64,000 nucleotides of DNA from Paenibacillus silvisoli (GCF_030866765.1 NZ_CP133017.1:6476001-6540000), one strand, 5' to 3'; counted from the first letter of the stretch, positions 42,375 to 51,414 are shown. A program made the numbers and translations. Notes: generated by a model from the sequence alone, not told the origin.

Positions 42375-42409
42375 CGGGGGATTCGTTCGGAACAGGAACG
42401 TTTCCCCCG
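42375..42409 (-). promoter_or_regulatory. Stem-loop between binding-protein and permease genes
   Basis: CGGGGGA (42375-42381) / TCCCCCG (42403-42409) with inner CGTTC / GAACG. On the minus strand it is followed by TTTTCG, so it can be a leaky terminator as well as an mRNA-protecting stem. It lies in the same place as the malE-malF stem-loop. Confidence 0.72.
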
Positions 42410-42417
42410 CTTCATGT

Positions 42418-44121
42418 CTATTGAACCTTCGCTAAATTGGCTTTGTACGCTTCCGTGCGGAACGCTTCGATGTCTTCCAGACCCAGCTTGACCGCCTTAT
42501 CGCGCATGTCGTTAAAGGCATTGACGGCATCCTGCTCGGTCTTGCTCATGACGGCTTTGGCGAAGCCGGTCTTGATCAAGTCCTCGATCTGCTGATTGAC
42601 GATCGTAAGCGGGTTATCCGCCGTGAAGACGATCCGTCTTGCCGTGTTGTCATAGATCGTATCCTTGAGATTCGTATTCATGACCGCCTTCCACTTGTCT
42701 TCCATGTTGAAGTTCTGGTCGTACCAAGCGGTGCTCTTATTGTCGTCGCTCATTAAGCCTTGAGGATGGGACAGCCAAATTTGGTTCCCGCCCGTAAGCT
42801 CGTCGGCCTTGTCGTATTCGAACGTCCCCGCGAACAGCTTCTGCTTCTGCTCCTCGTTGAAGGACCACTTGCCGCCTTCCTCGTAATTCCAGACCGATTC
42901 CGGCAGGTTCGGAATGCCCCAGCCCATCAGACGCGTGCCGATCGGCGTCATTTCGAAATCGAGGAATTTGATAATATCCTCCGGTTTCGCTTCTTTATCG
43001 GTAATGACGGTGTAGTTCCAGCCTGTCGTATCCTTCGGCGATAAGTACGCTTTCTCCGCATCCGGCGATTTAATGGCGATTTGAACGTAACGCTCGTTGT
43101 CCGTCCAGCCCTCCATCGTCGTTTTCCATACCTCGTGTCCGGCATTCCAGGAATGCCACCATGCGCCGATATGGCCGAGAATCCGTTCATTCGAAAATTT
43201 CAGCTTCCAATCGTCATATTTATTCAAGAAGCTGTCTGGATCCATGAGCCCTTCCCGGTAAAAACGGTTGTAATACTTGACCGCCTCAAGCCCTTCCGTC
43301 GTCTTCAGCCAGTGGGTCAAATTATGGTCCGCGTCTTCCTTGTAGCCATCCTTCAAGCCCCAAATCCCCATCACGTTGTTGATGCCGATTTGATCGTTCC
43401 AGGAAATCGCGTACGTCTTCTCGCCTTGAGCGTTTTCCGGATGCGCCGCCACCATTTGCTTCAGCACGTTGTAATAATCGTCCGGCGTCTCGATCTTCGG
43501 CGAGCCCATCTCCTGGTACCAGTCCCAGCGGATATGCGCGCTGAAATCCGGAATCGGCAGATAGCCCCAGCCTCTCGGAATGCCCCACAGCTTGCCGTCT
43601 TTATCGAGATAGGAGTTGTACTTGGCGCCCAGCTCCTTCTTAATGTTCGGACCGTATTTATCGACGAGCGGAGCCAAATCGATCAGCTTGCCCTGCGAGT
43701 GCCATTTATCCATGGTATCGCTGTCGATGGACGAAATGACGCCCGGGTAGTCGTTTGAGGCCAGCATCAGATTGAGCTTCTCTTTGCCGTCCACGTCGTA
43801 CTGCGCCTTCTTGACGTCCACGTTGAACTTATCCAGCAGATAATCGTGGATGGCCACCAATTTTTTGGCCGCTTTGTCGGGATTGTCTTTGTCCGCCGAG
43901 TAGTAGTCGATCGTAATCGTACTCTCGGGAACCGTCCAGCCGTATTCGTTGACCTTAGGCGCCGCAGCCGTATTATTTGTCGTTTGCTGCGCGTCGTTGG
44001 TCGGCTGACTGGCTTGATTGTTGCCGCTTGGTTCATTGTTATTGCCGGAGCAGCCCGCCAACAGTCCACCGGTCAGCAGCACCGAGCCGAGCGCCAGAGC
44101 CGTGCCTTTTCTTAGCTTCAT
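42418..44121 (-). CDS. LplA-type oligosaccharide-binding lipoprotein
   Basis: 567 residues, typical of the large LplA/YtcQ group. The lipobox LLAGC gives Cys24, followed by an Asn/Gln/Thr-rich linker to about residue 55. The mature fold includes TITIDYYSADKDNPDKAAKK and HIRWDWYQEMGSPKIETPDD. It captures the substrate of the LplBC-type permease pair. GGGGGAG precedes the ATG. A cre-like sequence lies about 40 bases upstream, and yesMN are encoded just before. Confidence 0.92.
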   Translation of the reverse strand: MKLRKGTALALGSVLLTGGLLAGCSGNNNEPSGNNQASQPTNDAQQTTNNTAAAPKVNEYGWTVPESTITIDYYSADKDNPDKAAKKLVAIHDYLLDKFNVDVKKAQYDVDGKEKLNLMLASNDYPGVISSIDSDTMDKWHSQGKLIDLAPLVDKYGPNIKKELGAKYNSYLDKDGKLWGIPRGWGYLPIPDFSAHIRWDWYQEMGSPKIETPDDYYNVLKQMVAAHPENAQGEKTYAISWNDQIGINNVMGIWGLKDGYKEDADHNLTHWLKTTEGLEAVKYYNRFYREGLMDPDSFLNKYDDWKLKFSNERILGHIGAWWHSWNAGHEVWKTTMEGWTDNERYVQIAIKSPDAEKAYLSPKDTTGWNYTVITDKEAKPEDIIKFLDFEMTPIGTRLMGWGIPNLPESVWNYEEGGKWSFNEEQKQKLFAGTFEYDKADELTGGNQIWLSHPQGLMSDDNKSTAWYDQNFNMEDKWKAVMNTNLKDTIYDNTARRIVFTADNPLTIVNQQIEDLIKTGFAKAVMSKTEQDAVNAFNDMRDKAVKLGLEDIEAFRTEAYKANLAKVQ

Positions 44122-44160
44122 GCTTCATTCTCCCCCTGACTTTAATTTCATGCCGCTTCT

Positions 44161-44174
44161 TGATTGCGCTTACA
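44161..44174 (-). promoter_or_regulatory. Possible CcpA (cre) site ahead of the lplA-like gene
   Basis: Minus strand TGTAAGCGCAATCA differs from TGWAANCGNTNWCA at one position. It lies between the YesN-type regulator and its probable target. No confident promoter was found in 44175-44257. Confidence 0.45.
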
Positions 44175-44257
44175 TCTTAATAGTAGGTGAAGACGGATCG
44201 ATTGAGGATGTACAAATCTTCACGTTATTGTGTTTTTCATCACTCTGTTTCCCGCTG

Positions 44258-45295
44258 TCAGATCAGCTTCCTGTATTCGCTCGGCGTAACCCCGACAACC
44301 TTCTTGAACAGCTTCGTAAAATGCGGATAATCGGGGTAGCCGACCTGCTCTCCGATCTCATAGGTTTTGCAGCCGGCCGACTGGGACAGCAGCTCCTTCG
44401 CCTTCTCGATCCGGTATTCAATCAGGTACGTGATAAAAGACTTGCCCGTCTCTTGTTTAAACAAGTTGTAGAAGTGTGTGACCGACAGATTAAGCCGCGT
44501 CAGCAGCTCCTCCAGCTTGAATTCCGGATCGGCGTAACGGGCGTGAATCACTTGAACCGCCTCCTGAATGACGGACTGCTTCCCCCAGTTGCGGCTGCTT
44601 CTCACTTGGAGGACAGCCTGCCGCAGCATGGCCAGAAAAGACGGGATCAGCTCGCTCAGCTTATCGCTCCATGGAAGCTCGAAGACGATCGCTGCCCCCC
44701 TCTCCTCCGATTGATGGCGCAGCGCGGACGCCGCATCCAGCAGCGTGCCCCTCTTCTGTTCCTCCGGGAGATCGCTGCCTTGAATCAAGGTCAGAAGCTC
44801 GTCGGACGCGGCATTTACGCCGGGCTCGTCCGCCAGCCAGATGCGGTCGAATAATTGCCCGGCAGCATGCAGGCACCGGCACATGAGCTCGCCCTTGGCG
44901 AAGCTGGTCTCCATCCTCTCCCTATGCTTGGCGTACAAGCCGAGCATCAGCTCCTTCACAGCGGAGATCCGAACCGGCTTCAAAATATAATCGGCCACGC
45001 CGTACCGCAGCGCCTCCCGCGCATAATCAAACTCCCCGTAACCGGATAAAATAATGATTTCCGGCTTCCAGCCCTTCTCGTGTATGGCCTGCAGCAGCTC
45101 CAAGCCGTTCATGACCGGCATGCTGATGTCGGTAATGATGACATGCGGCTTTTCCCGATCCGCGATTTCCAGCGCTTCCTGCCCGTCGGCGGCATCGCCG
45201 ACAATGACGAAGTCGGGGTGGGTATCGGTAATGATTTTGCGCAGGCTCAGCTTGATCATAGGCTCGTCGTCAACCAGCAAGATGCGGTAGTTCAT
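44258..45295 (-). CDS. YesN-type response regulator with AraC DNA-binding domain
   Basis: 345 residues. The receiver domain has the acidic pair ILLVDDEP, the phospho-acceptor in HVIITDISMPVMNG and Lys in ILKPVR, all intact. A ~110-residue linker follows, then two AraC helix-turn-helix motifs (FKLEELLTRLNLSVTHFYNL; CKTYEIGEQVGYPDYPHFTK). It should activate the adjacent lplA-like operon. The start lies inside the 3' end of the kinase gene (26-nt overlap) with GGAGGAG upstream. Confidence 0.93.
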   Translation of the reverse strand: MNYRILLVDDEPMIKLSLRKIITDTHPDFVIVGDAADGQEALEIADREKPHVIITDISMPVMNGLELLQAIHEKGWKPEIIILSGYGEFDYAREALRYGVADYILKPVRISAVKELMLGLYAKHRERMETSFAKGELMCRCLHAAGQLFDRIWLADEPGVNAASDELLTLIQGSDLPEEQKRGTLLDAASALRHQSEERGAAIVFELPWSDKLSELIPSFLAMLRQAVLQVRSSRNWGKQSVIQEAVQVIHARYADPEFKLEELLTRLNLSVTHFYNLFKQETGKSFITYLIEYRIEKAKELLSQSAGCKTYEIGEQVGYPDYPHFTKLFKKVVGVTPSEYRKLI

Positions 45296-47102
45296 CGTGC
45301 TCCTCCTTCGTTATGGCTGGAACCGGCAATGTAATGCGAATGGTCGTGCCGTTCTCGTCGGAAGCGGCGATATAGAGCCCGCAAGAGCTGCCGAACAGCA
45401 TGCGGAGCCGGCTGTGCACATTATGCAAACCGATCGAGGGCACGCCGTCCGTCATCGGTTTCAAGCTGCCCTGTTCTTCGGACTCGTTAACAGCGAATGA
45501 CGCGTTGTAGCGGGCCATCGTTTCCGGCGGCATGCCTTTTCCGGTATCGCTGATTTCCAGCACAAACTGGCGATCTTCCGTCAGTCGGCCCGCGATCCGA
45601 ATCGTGCCGGGCCGTACCTTGTGGCGCTCGTAGCCATGCTTGAAGCAATTCTCCACGATCGGCTGCAGCGTGGAACGAACGGCCGGAACGACGGCCGCCA
45701 TATGGCGCTCGACTTCAATGCTGTACGTAAACGTCGGATAGCGCTCGGACTGGATCGCCAGATAGGCTTCGATATGTTTGATTTCGTCGGCGAGAAAGAC
45801 GAGACCGTTCGGGTTTTGCACGTTGTAGCGGAACATGTCCCCCAGCGAAACGATCATATTGCTGATCTTCTCGTTCCCCTCGATAATGGCGTTCGAATTA
45901 ATGAATTCGAGCGTGTTGTAAAGAAAATGCGGGTTGATCTGCGCCTGCATCGCGTGCAGCAGCGATTCCTTTTGCTTGACCTCGAGCTCCTTCTCGCGAA
46001 GCTGAGAAACGTGCACGATTTCGATCAGCCGTTTGATCTCCTCCACCATCTTGTTGAACCCCCGGAACAGGCTGCCGATTTCATGCGTGCCTTCATTCGG
46101 CGCTTTGACCGTAAAGTCGCCCATTTCCGCGCTCTTCATCAGCCGCAGCAGCTTGAGCAGCGACCTCGTGATGGAATAAACGATGCCGCTTGCGGCGAGC
46201 ATGGACAGCAGGAACAACAGCAGCAGCACGACGATCGAAATCCGGCTGACGGTTACGATGGACCGGTTCAGCTCCGAGAGCAGCACTTCGGAAATCAAGG
46301 TCAGGTCCGTTCGGTTGGAACGAATGAACACGACCAGCTTCTTGCCTTTATCGGTCTGAATCGTGAATGCGCCGCTCTTGTTCGTTCCCATCTCCTTCAA
46401 ATAGCTCGCGGGAACGACCTTCGGCGTTGGCTCGCCCTGCGGATAATAGAGCACCTGATTCGCGGAGTCCGCCACCCAGACGAAGCCGGTTTGGCCGAGC
46501 TGGACATGCCGGATCACGCTGACCATCTCGTCGCGCTTCAAATCGACGATCAGCATCCCCTGCTTCATGCTGCTTTGCGGCGGCGTAAACTTCATCGCCA
46601 TGGCGACCACCTCGCTGCTCGGCATCTCTTCCAGCCCCATAATGGCGAACTTTCCGGAAGATTTTAACCGTTCCAGATAGGAGGAGTAGCGCTGCTCCGC
46701 CATCGTGAAGCTGGAGCTGGACGTCGCTTTGGCCGTGTCCGATATGAGCGAAATGCCGTAAATGTCTTGGCGGTTCATGACGATCTTGGCAAAATACTCT
46801 TTCTCGATCTGATAGGAAAGCTCGAAGCGCTTGATCGGGTCGTCGTCCTGGTTATTCAGAAATTCGCCCGTCAGACTGCTCGCGAGCATCGGCAGCATCG
46901 TACGCTGCACCTCGGTGAAATACGTCTCCAGGTGGGCATTCACCTGATTGACCATCTGAATGCTGGAGTCCACCGCATTGCGTTCAATGACGTTATACGT
47001 TCGTTCGTACCAAATCCACCCGATGACGGGCAGCGGAAAATAAAGCAAAATCATCATGACCAGCAGCTTCTTCTGTAGCGATATTCCGCGCAGCCGTTTC
47101 AA
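45270..47102 (-). CDS. YesM-type sensor histidine kinase
   Basis: 610 residues from a TTG start at 47102 (GGGGG six bases upstream). An ATG start inside would remove the first membrane helix. Order: helix KLLVMMILLYFPLPVIGWIW, ~260-residue extracellular dCache-like sensor, second helix (ISIVVLLLLFLLSMLAASGI), HAMP, then the His-kinase segment QINPHFLYNTLEFINSN with the phospho-His, and the ATPase N-box VENCFKHGYE. It senses an extracellular sugar or a loaded binding protein and phosphorylates the YesN-type partner. Confidence 0.92.
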   Translation of the reverse strand: MKRLRGISLQKKLLVMMILLYFPLPVIGWIWYERTYNVIERNAVDSSIQMVNQVNAHLETYFTEVQRTMLPMLASSLTGEFLNNQDDDPIKRFELSYQIEKEYFAKIVMNRQDIYGISLISDTAKATSSSSFTMAEQRYSSYLERLKSSGKFAIMGLEEMPSSEVVAMAMKFTPPQSSMKQGMLIVDLKRDEMVSVIRHVQLGQTGFVWVADSANQVLYYPQGEPTPKVVPASYLKEMGTNKSGAFTIQTDKGKKLVVFIRSNRTDLTLISEVLLSELNRSIVTVSRISIVVLLLLFLLSMLAASGIVYSITRSLLKLLRLMKSAEMGDFTVKAPNEGTHEIGSLFRGFNKMVEEIKRLIEIVHVSQLREKELEVKQKESLLHAMQAQINPHFLYNTLEFINSNAIIEGNEKISNMIVSLGDMFRYNVQNPNGLVFLADEIKHIEAYLAIQSERYPTFTYSIEVERHMAAVVPAVRSTLQPIVENCFKHGYERHKVRPGTIRIAGRLTEDRQFVLEISDTGKGMPPETMARYNASFAVNESEEQGSLKPMTDGVPSIGLHNVHSRLRMLFGSSCGLYIAASDENGTTIRITLPVPAITKEEHDELPHLAG

Positions 47103-47162
47103 TGGAATCCCCCTTCTGCCTGTCCGTCTTGCAGCATGATATTGAATATATCCGATCTGAAA

Positions 47163-47176
47163 TGAAAGCGCTATAT
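47163..47176 (-). promoter_or_regulatory. Possible cre site upstream of the yesM-like gene
   Basis: TGAAAGCGCTATAT matches the first twelve positions of TGWAANCGNTNWCA. It lies about 60 bases ahead of the TTG start, suitable for carbon catabolite repression of the regulator pair. Confidence 0.4.
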
Positions 47177-47202
47177 TTGGATTTAAAAAACGACCTTGGA
47201 AA

Positions 47203-47272
47203 TGTTGTACAAAGTACAACATTATTTCCCCAAAATGCATACTTTTTGATCCAATGTTGTATGAAACTCCAA
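47203..47272. repeat. 51-52-nt-spaced dyad array F, interrupted by an IS
   Basis: Core TGTTGTACAAAGTACAACA at 47203 is fully palindromic apart from the centre. A second core starts at 47255 (52 nt on). A third, inverted core (ending TACAACA) lies at 48663-48678, beyond the IS3 element. Removing the IS (47290-48646) puts it 51 nt after the second core. The array belongs with the one at 13343. Confidence 0.65.
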
Positions 47273-47340
47273 GGCCCCCTAATTAAACTGGAGTCCTCCC
47301 AGCAAATAATCTAAACTATTTGCAAAGGGGATGATCGGGT

Positions 47341-47661
47341 ATGGGGAAGCATTTAGGAAAAGAAACACAACTGAAAATAGTTAAGGAAGCACTCGCTGGT
47401 GTAAAGGTGGGGGCATTGGCTCGCATGTACGATGTTCATCCCGAAACCATTCGCAATTAGGTAAGAGAACATCGGGATACCATTCCTGCGGAAGAAATCC
47501 CAATGACCGACGAGCATCTGCAGGAGCTGCAACGACTCCAAGAGATTGAAGCGAAATATGCAAAAGCGATGAAGCTGCTAGGTGAAAAAGAACTCGAGAT
47601 CGAGATTCTTCGTGAGCTCACAAAAAAGAGAAACCCCGCTTATCCAAAAAGTGCGAAATAG
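47341..47661 (+). pseudogene. IS3-family orfA with internal amber stop
   Basis: 106 codons from ATG 47341. The helix-turn-helix VKVGALARMYDVHPETIRN is interrupted at codon 40 by TAG (47458-47460), where relatives have Trp. It then continues in frame with VREHRDTIPAEEIP and a leucine-zipper-like helix to 47661. One base change explains the break. Confidence 0.82.
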
Positions 47662-47702
47662 CGGACCAGTTCATTAAGCGGGGAGAAACAGCAGCACTGG
47701 TT

Positions 47703-48590
47703 TTGCGAGCCGTAGGCCTTTCTTCGTCCACGTACTACGACCGTAAAAAGCGTACCTTGCATCCGGTAGAGCAAGTGACAAGCGGCACTAAAGGACGCCC
47801 TCATCCAGGGTTTTCTTTGACGCAGACAGGATTGAAGATCAATGACGAACAGATCAAAGAATGGCTGCTGGAGCTCGCTGAAGGTGAGGAACATGTTTAC
47901 GGATACAAGCTGCTTGCACAGTGCCTTCGCAACGAACATGATCTGGTGCTCAACAAGAAGAAATCTTATCGCCTGTGCCAAGAACTGGGCCTTCTCCAAA
48001 AGAAGCGTGAACTTGCTCCAAGGCACCCGCGCAGATTACCAAGGAATCGCACCGTCACCGGCCCTAACCAGTTGTGGCAGATGGACATTAAATACGGTTA
48101 CGTCATCGGGCGTGAACGTTTCTTTTTCGTACTCAGCATTATTGATGTGTTTGATCGCGTCGTTGTTAAGCAGTATAGAGGGCCTGTGTGTGAGGCAAAG
48201 CATGCCGTACAGACGCTGTGGTACGCACTCAAAACGCGCATAAAACCAGGAGAACCTCTCCCCGTCATCCGAACAGAAAACGGCCCGCAATTCATCAGTA
48301 AGCTGTTTGGTGACAGCTGCGAAAGTCTGGATATGGTACACGAGCGCATACCGCCGCGGAGTCCCAACATGAATGCGTACATTGAGTCTTTTCATAGTCT
48401 GCTCGAGCGTGATCTGTTCAGTAAGATGGATTTCATGACCTTTGAAGAGGCCTATAAAGAACTTGATAGGTACATGGATTTCTACAATAACCGCAAGATG
48501 CATGGCAGCCTGCGATTGATGCCTCCAGCAAGGTTCTCTGAGTGGGTAATGACGCTTGATGATCGAACCATGTTCCATAAAGCCATGTAA
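47703..48590 (+). CDS. IS3-family orfB, DDE transposase
   Basis: 295 residues from this in-frame TTG. The frame is open back to 47616, and the product would normally be made as an OrfAB fusion by -1 slippage at 47622-47628. Core motifs: Asp in NQLWQMDIKYG and Glu in NAYIESFHSLLERD. The second acidic site reads IRTENGPQF, where IS3 relatives have DNG. The Asp-to-Glu change would be expected to impair catalysis. Helper helices (EEHVYGYKLLAQCLRNE) precede the core. Confidence 0.85.
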   Translation: MRAVGLSSSTYYDRKKRTLHPVEQVTSGTKGRPHPGFSLTQTGLKINDEQIKEWLLELAEGEEHVYGYKLLAQCLRNEHDLVLNKKKSYRLCQELGLLQKKRELAPRHPRRLPRNRTVTGPNQLWQMDIKYGYVIGRERFFFVLSIIDVFDRVVVKQYRGPVCEAKHAVQTLWYALKTRIKPGEPLPVIRTENGPQFISKLFGDSCESLDMVHERIPPRSPNMNAYIESFHSLLERDLFSKMDFMTFEEAYKELDRYMDFYNNRKMHGSLRLMPPARFSEWVMTLDDRTMFHKAM

Positions 48591-48662
48591 GTTCGCGAAA
48601 AAGCATGCGATCTTGCAAGATCATTAATTTTGGCTGGGAGGACGCCGGAATTACGGGGCTGA

Positions 48663-48678
48663 GCCGTAAAATACAACA
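48663..48678. repeat. Third core of dyad array F, displaced by the IS
   Basis: GCCGTAAAATACAACA, reverse-orientation version of the cores at 47203 and 47255. Confidence 0.55.
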
Positions 48679-48702
48679 TCTCGGCTGCCTCACTTAAAAC
48701 AA

Positions 48703-48745
48703 AGAGAGGCCCACGTTTTTTGTTAAAAACGTAGGCCTCTCTTCA
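48703..48745 (-). terminator. Hairpin terminator downstream of ohrR
   Basis: AGAGAGGCC (48703-48711) / GGCCTCTCT (48734-48742) with inner ACGTTTTT / AAAAACGT, between the IS3 element and the OhrR gene. The flanking T-run is weak, so direction is uncertain. Confidence 0.6.
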
Positions 48746-48763
48746 ATCTTATTCTCCCCGCCG

Positions 48764-49222
48764 CTATGGCTGCGCCGGTCCGCAAGACTGCTCATGCACG
48801 GCAGCCGTCAGCTTGCGCAGCTGATCCCGGAGCTGCGCGATTTCTTCCAAGGGCATGCTGTATTGGCAGTAGACGCGCTCCGGAATGGTCATGGCCCGCG
48901 TCTTCAGCTCGCGCCCCTGCTCGGTCAGCCGGACGATGACGCTCCGCTCGTCGCCCGGGTCGCGCTCGCGGCGAATGAGGTCCATGCCCTCAAGCTTCTT
49001 CAAGAGCGGCGTGAGCGTGCCGGAATCAAGGTACAGCCGGGTGCCGAGCTCCTTTACCGGAACGCCGTCCTTCTCCCAAAGCGCGAGCAAGGTTACATAT
49101 TGCGTGTACGTTATGCCGAGTTCATCCAAATACGGCCGATACAGCTTCGTCACTTCGCGGGCGCAGGCATAGAGGGCAAAACAGAGCTGATTGTCGAGCT
49201 CCAGCAGGGCGCCGTGTTCCAT
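48764..49222 (-). CDS. ohrR: OhrR-type organic peroxide-sensing repressor
   Basis: 152 residues of the MarR/OhrR family. LELDNQLCFALYACAREVTK carries the reactive Cys14, equivalent to Cys15 of Bacillus OhrR, and LDELGITYTQYVTLLALWE the supporting Tyr residues. The winged helix has LYLDSGTLTPLLKKLEGMDL. Oxidation of the Cys by organic hydroperoxides releases DNA. It starts at ATG 49222 with GAGAGAGG upstream. A matching operator lies in its own upstream region. The usual target gene ohr is not adjacent. Confidence 0.9.
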   Translation of the reverse strand: MEHGALLELDNQLCFALYACAREVTKLYRPYLDELGITYTQYVTLLALWEKDGVPVKELGTRLYLDSGTLTPLLKKLEGMDLIRRERDPGDERSVIVRLTEQGRELKTRAMTIPERVYCQYSMPLEEIAQLRDQLRKLTAAVHEQSCGPAQP

Positions 49223-49268
49223 TGCAGTCTTCCTCTCTCTTGTTGAATCTCCGTTTATATAAAATAAC

Positions 49269-49281
49269 ACAATTTAATTGT
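49269..49281. promoter_or_regulatory. OhrR operator
   Basis: ACAATTTAATTGT is a 13-bp palindrome that fits the TACAATT-AATTGTA type operator of OhrR. It lies about 47 bases ahead of the ohrR start, so autoregulation is likely. Confidence 0.7.
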
Positions 49282-49330
49282 ATGCAATCTATGCCGCTAG
49301 AATATCAGCTGCGGCCTCCAATGTCAACCG

Positions 49331-50923
49331 TTAGACGGCCCCTTTCGCGCGGCTCCGCAGCAGCTCCGCCACGGCATGATGACCTCTCCGTCCGGCCCAA
49401 GCAAGCGGCCGCGCCCATTCCGGCACGTCCGCCGGTTCGATGGCAGCGCCTTTGCGAAGCAAATACTCGGCCATCTCCGCTTGGCCGTACTTGGCCGCCC
49501 ACCCCAGCGGAGTGGTGCCGTACTCCTCATCCACCGCGTTCAGGTCAGCTCCGTAGTTCAGCAGCAGCTCGGCCAGCCCGATATCGCCTTCCTTCGCGGC
49601 GAGGTGCAAATAGCTGATGCCCAGCCAGTTCGACACGTTCGGGTCCGATCCATGGCGCAGCAGCAGCTCCACCATTTCGTTATCCGCGTACCGGAAGGCG
49701 TACACCAAATAATTGCTGGCGTACCACGGGCCGTTCAGCTCGGCGCCATGCCGCAGCAGCAGCTTGACGATCGACGTATAACCGCAGCTCGCCGCCTGAG
49801 CGAGCGGGCCGTAGTCACCGTCGTTCGCGGCAGCCGGGTTGACCGCCAGCAGCTCGCCGACCAGATCGACGCGGCCAAGCGCGCACGCGCCGGCCATCGT
49901 CACCGTGCCGCCGTGCGCATAGAGCAGCTCCAGCAGCTCCTGCGCGCCCTCCTGCATTGCGGCATACACCGCATTGCCGCTCGCTTCGATCTCCGCGTTC
50001 GGGTCGGCGCCATGCGCGAGCAGCAGCTTCACGCATTCCGCGTGGCCGCCTCTTACGGCCGCATAGAGCGCCGCGCCGCCCGAGGCGTCCCGCTCCGCCA
50101 GATTAGGTTCGCCACCGGCGTCGAGCAATACGCGCACCGCTTCGGCGTACCCCTGCTTCGCGGCATAATAGAGCGCGGATCGTCCCGCCGTATCCCGGGC
50201 GTTAGCCAGCTGCGGCTCCAGCGCCAGCAGCTCTCTCATCTTCGCCGCGTCGCCTGCGGCAGCCGCGATGAAGATATCGTAAGGGACGCCTTTTCCGATC
50301 AAATACCCGAGCAGGAAGCGGTTGTCCCGCATAGCCTCCGCGGGCAAATCTCTCCCCGGACGGTAAAAATAATCGCCATCCAGCGCCAGATGAACCGGCT
50401 GACACCCATCCGACCGCTTCGCCAGCGGGTCTGCTCCCTTAGCCAGCAGCAGGTCGATCAACTCCATGCGGCGCGTCATGACGGCCCAGTGCAGCGGCGT
50501 GTTGCCGCGCTCATCGCCGGCCTGGACGGCCTCCGGGTGCTCGTCCAGCCAAGCGAGCAGCTCCGCGCCTTTGCCCGCGCGGACCAGCTCCGCCGTCGTA
50601 TCGCCGATCGGCTTCACCTGCAGCGTGCGCTCCAGATGCGTCCGCAGCAGCGCCTCGATGTCCACGTAGCCACGGTCCCGCGCCTTCTGCAGCAGCGAAT
50701 CCTGCCAGCTCAGAATCGGCTTCTCCGCGGCATCCGCGCCGTACCGGAGCAGCAGCTCCACCGTCTCGCGATGGCCCTCCCGAACGGCAAAATGCAGCGG
50801 CGAGAAATACCCCCAGCCGCCTCGCGCCAGATCGGGTTCGTTCCGGAGCAGCTCTTCTGTAAGGGCGGTTTCTCCCGCTGCACTTAGGTCAATCAATCTT
50901 CTAATGGACGATTCCGTTGTCAT
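49331..50923 (-). CDS. Large ankyrin-repeat protein
   Basis: 530 residues, almost entirely 33-residue ankyrin repeats. At least ten are recognisable by phrases such as GYFSPLHFAVREGHRETVELLLRYG and GNTPLHWAVMTRRMELIDLL; one central region (about residues 215-250) is less regular. No signal peptide, no catalytic domain. Presumably a cytoplasmic protein-binding scaffold; the partner is unknown. The ATG at 50923 follows GGGGGAA and overlaps the ccdC-like stop, so the two are cotranscribed. Confidence 0.88.
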   Translation of the reverse strand: MTTESSIRRLIDLSAAGETALTEELLRNEPDLARGGWGYFSPLHFAVREGHRETVELLLRYGADAAEKPILSWQDSLLQKARDRGYVDIEALLRTHLERTLQVKPIGDTTAELVRAGKGAELLAWLDEHPEAVQAGDERGNTPLHWAVMTRRMELIDLLLAKGADPLAKRSDGCQPVHLALDGDYFYRPGRDLPAEAMRDNRFLLGYLIGKGVPYDIFIAAAAGDAAKMRELLALEPQLANARDTAGRSALYYAAKQGYAEAVRVLLDAGGEPNLAERDASGGAALYAAVRGGHAECVKLLLAHGADPNAEIEASGNAVYAAMQEGAQELLELLYAHGGTVTMAGACALGRVDLVGELLAVNPAAANDGDYGPLAQAASCGYTSIVKLLLRHGAELNGPWYASNYLVYAFRYADNEMVELLLRHGSDPNVSNWLGISYLHLAAKEGDIGLAELLLNYGADLNAVDEEYGTTPLGWAAKYGQAEMAEYLLRKGAAIEPADVPEWARPLAWAGRRGHHAVAELLRSRAKGAV

Positions 50924-51414
50924 TTCGCTTCCCCCCGCCTTAGTTTCACATAAGCTTGAAGCATTGCGATTCGCCATACGACGATCATGCCAAACGCTAG
51001 CACGAAGAACAGCGCTCCCGTTTGCGGAATGCTGACGGACCGCTCCACCAGATCGTGAATCAGCAGGCGTACCGTCAGCAGGCCGAGCAGGATGAAAATG
51101 AACATTTTAGACCGTTTCAGAACGATATCATCCCCGACCCGCTCCAGCTTCGACGTGCGAATTAGCGGATACGCAAACAGCACCGCCCCGACGAGAAAAG
51201 CGGTTATGGCCCACAGCCACGGCACATGCGTCTGCGGGACGGCGAACATGAGAAAGCCGGTCGACATGCCGATCGGCGGAATGATGATTTTGCGCATCGA
51301 CGTGGGCCGGTTGCTGGCGCGCAGCCGCAGAAACATGACCGCGATACCCGAGAGCAGCGTCACGACGATCGAAGCCAGATGAGGCAGAGAAAACGTTTGC
51401 GGGAGAAAGCTCAT
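50920..51414 (-). CDS. CcdC-family membrane protein
   Basis: 164 residues, about five membrane helices. MRKIIIPPIGMSTGFLMFAV near residue 40 is the conserved CcdC (DUF1453) segment. In Bacillus ccdC is linked to cytochrome c maturation genes, but its function is not established and no such genes are near here. GGAG lies ten bases before the ATG at 51414. The stop overlaps the ankyrin start by 4 nt. Confidence 0.83.
   Translation of the reverse strand: MSFLPQTFSLPHLASIVVTLLSGIAVMFLRLRASNRPTSMRKIIIPPIGMSTGFLMFAVPQTHVPWLWAITAFLVGAVLFAYPLIRTSKLERVGDDIVLKRSKMFIFILLGLLTVRLLIHDLVERSVSIPQTGALFFVLAFGMIVVWRIAMLQAYVKLRRGEAK

Larger units (their letters stand above)
47290..48646 (+). mobile_element. IS3-family insertion sequence, decayed
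   Basis: About 1357 bp. Terminal inverted repeats share GTCCTCCCAGC (left 47293-47303; right 48633-48643 read in reverse). Two reading frames, orfA and orfB, overlap with a -1 shift and an A-AAA-AAG slippery heptamer at 47622-47628. No clear target duplication was found. orfA has a premature stop and the transposase core has an altered acidic residue, so it is probably immobile. Confidence 0.85.
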
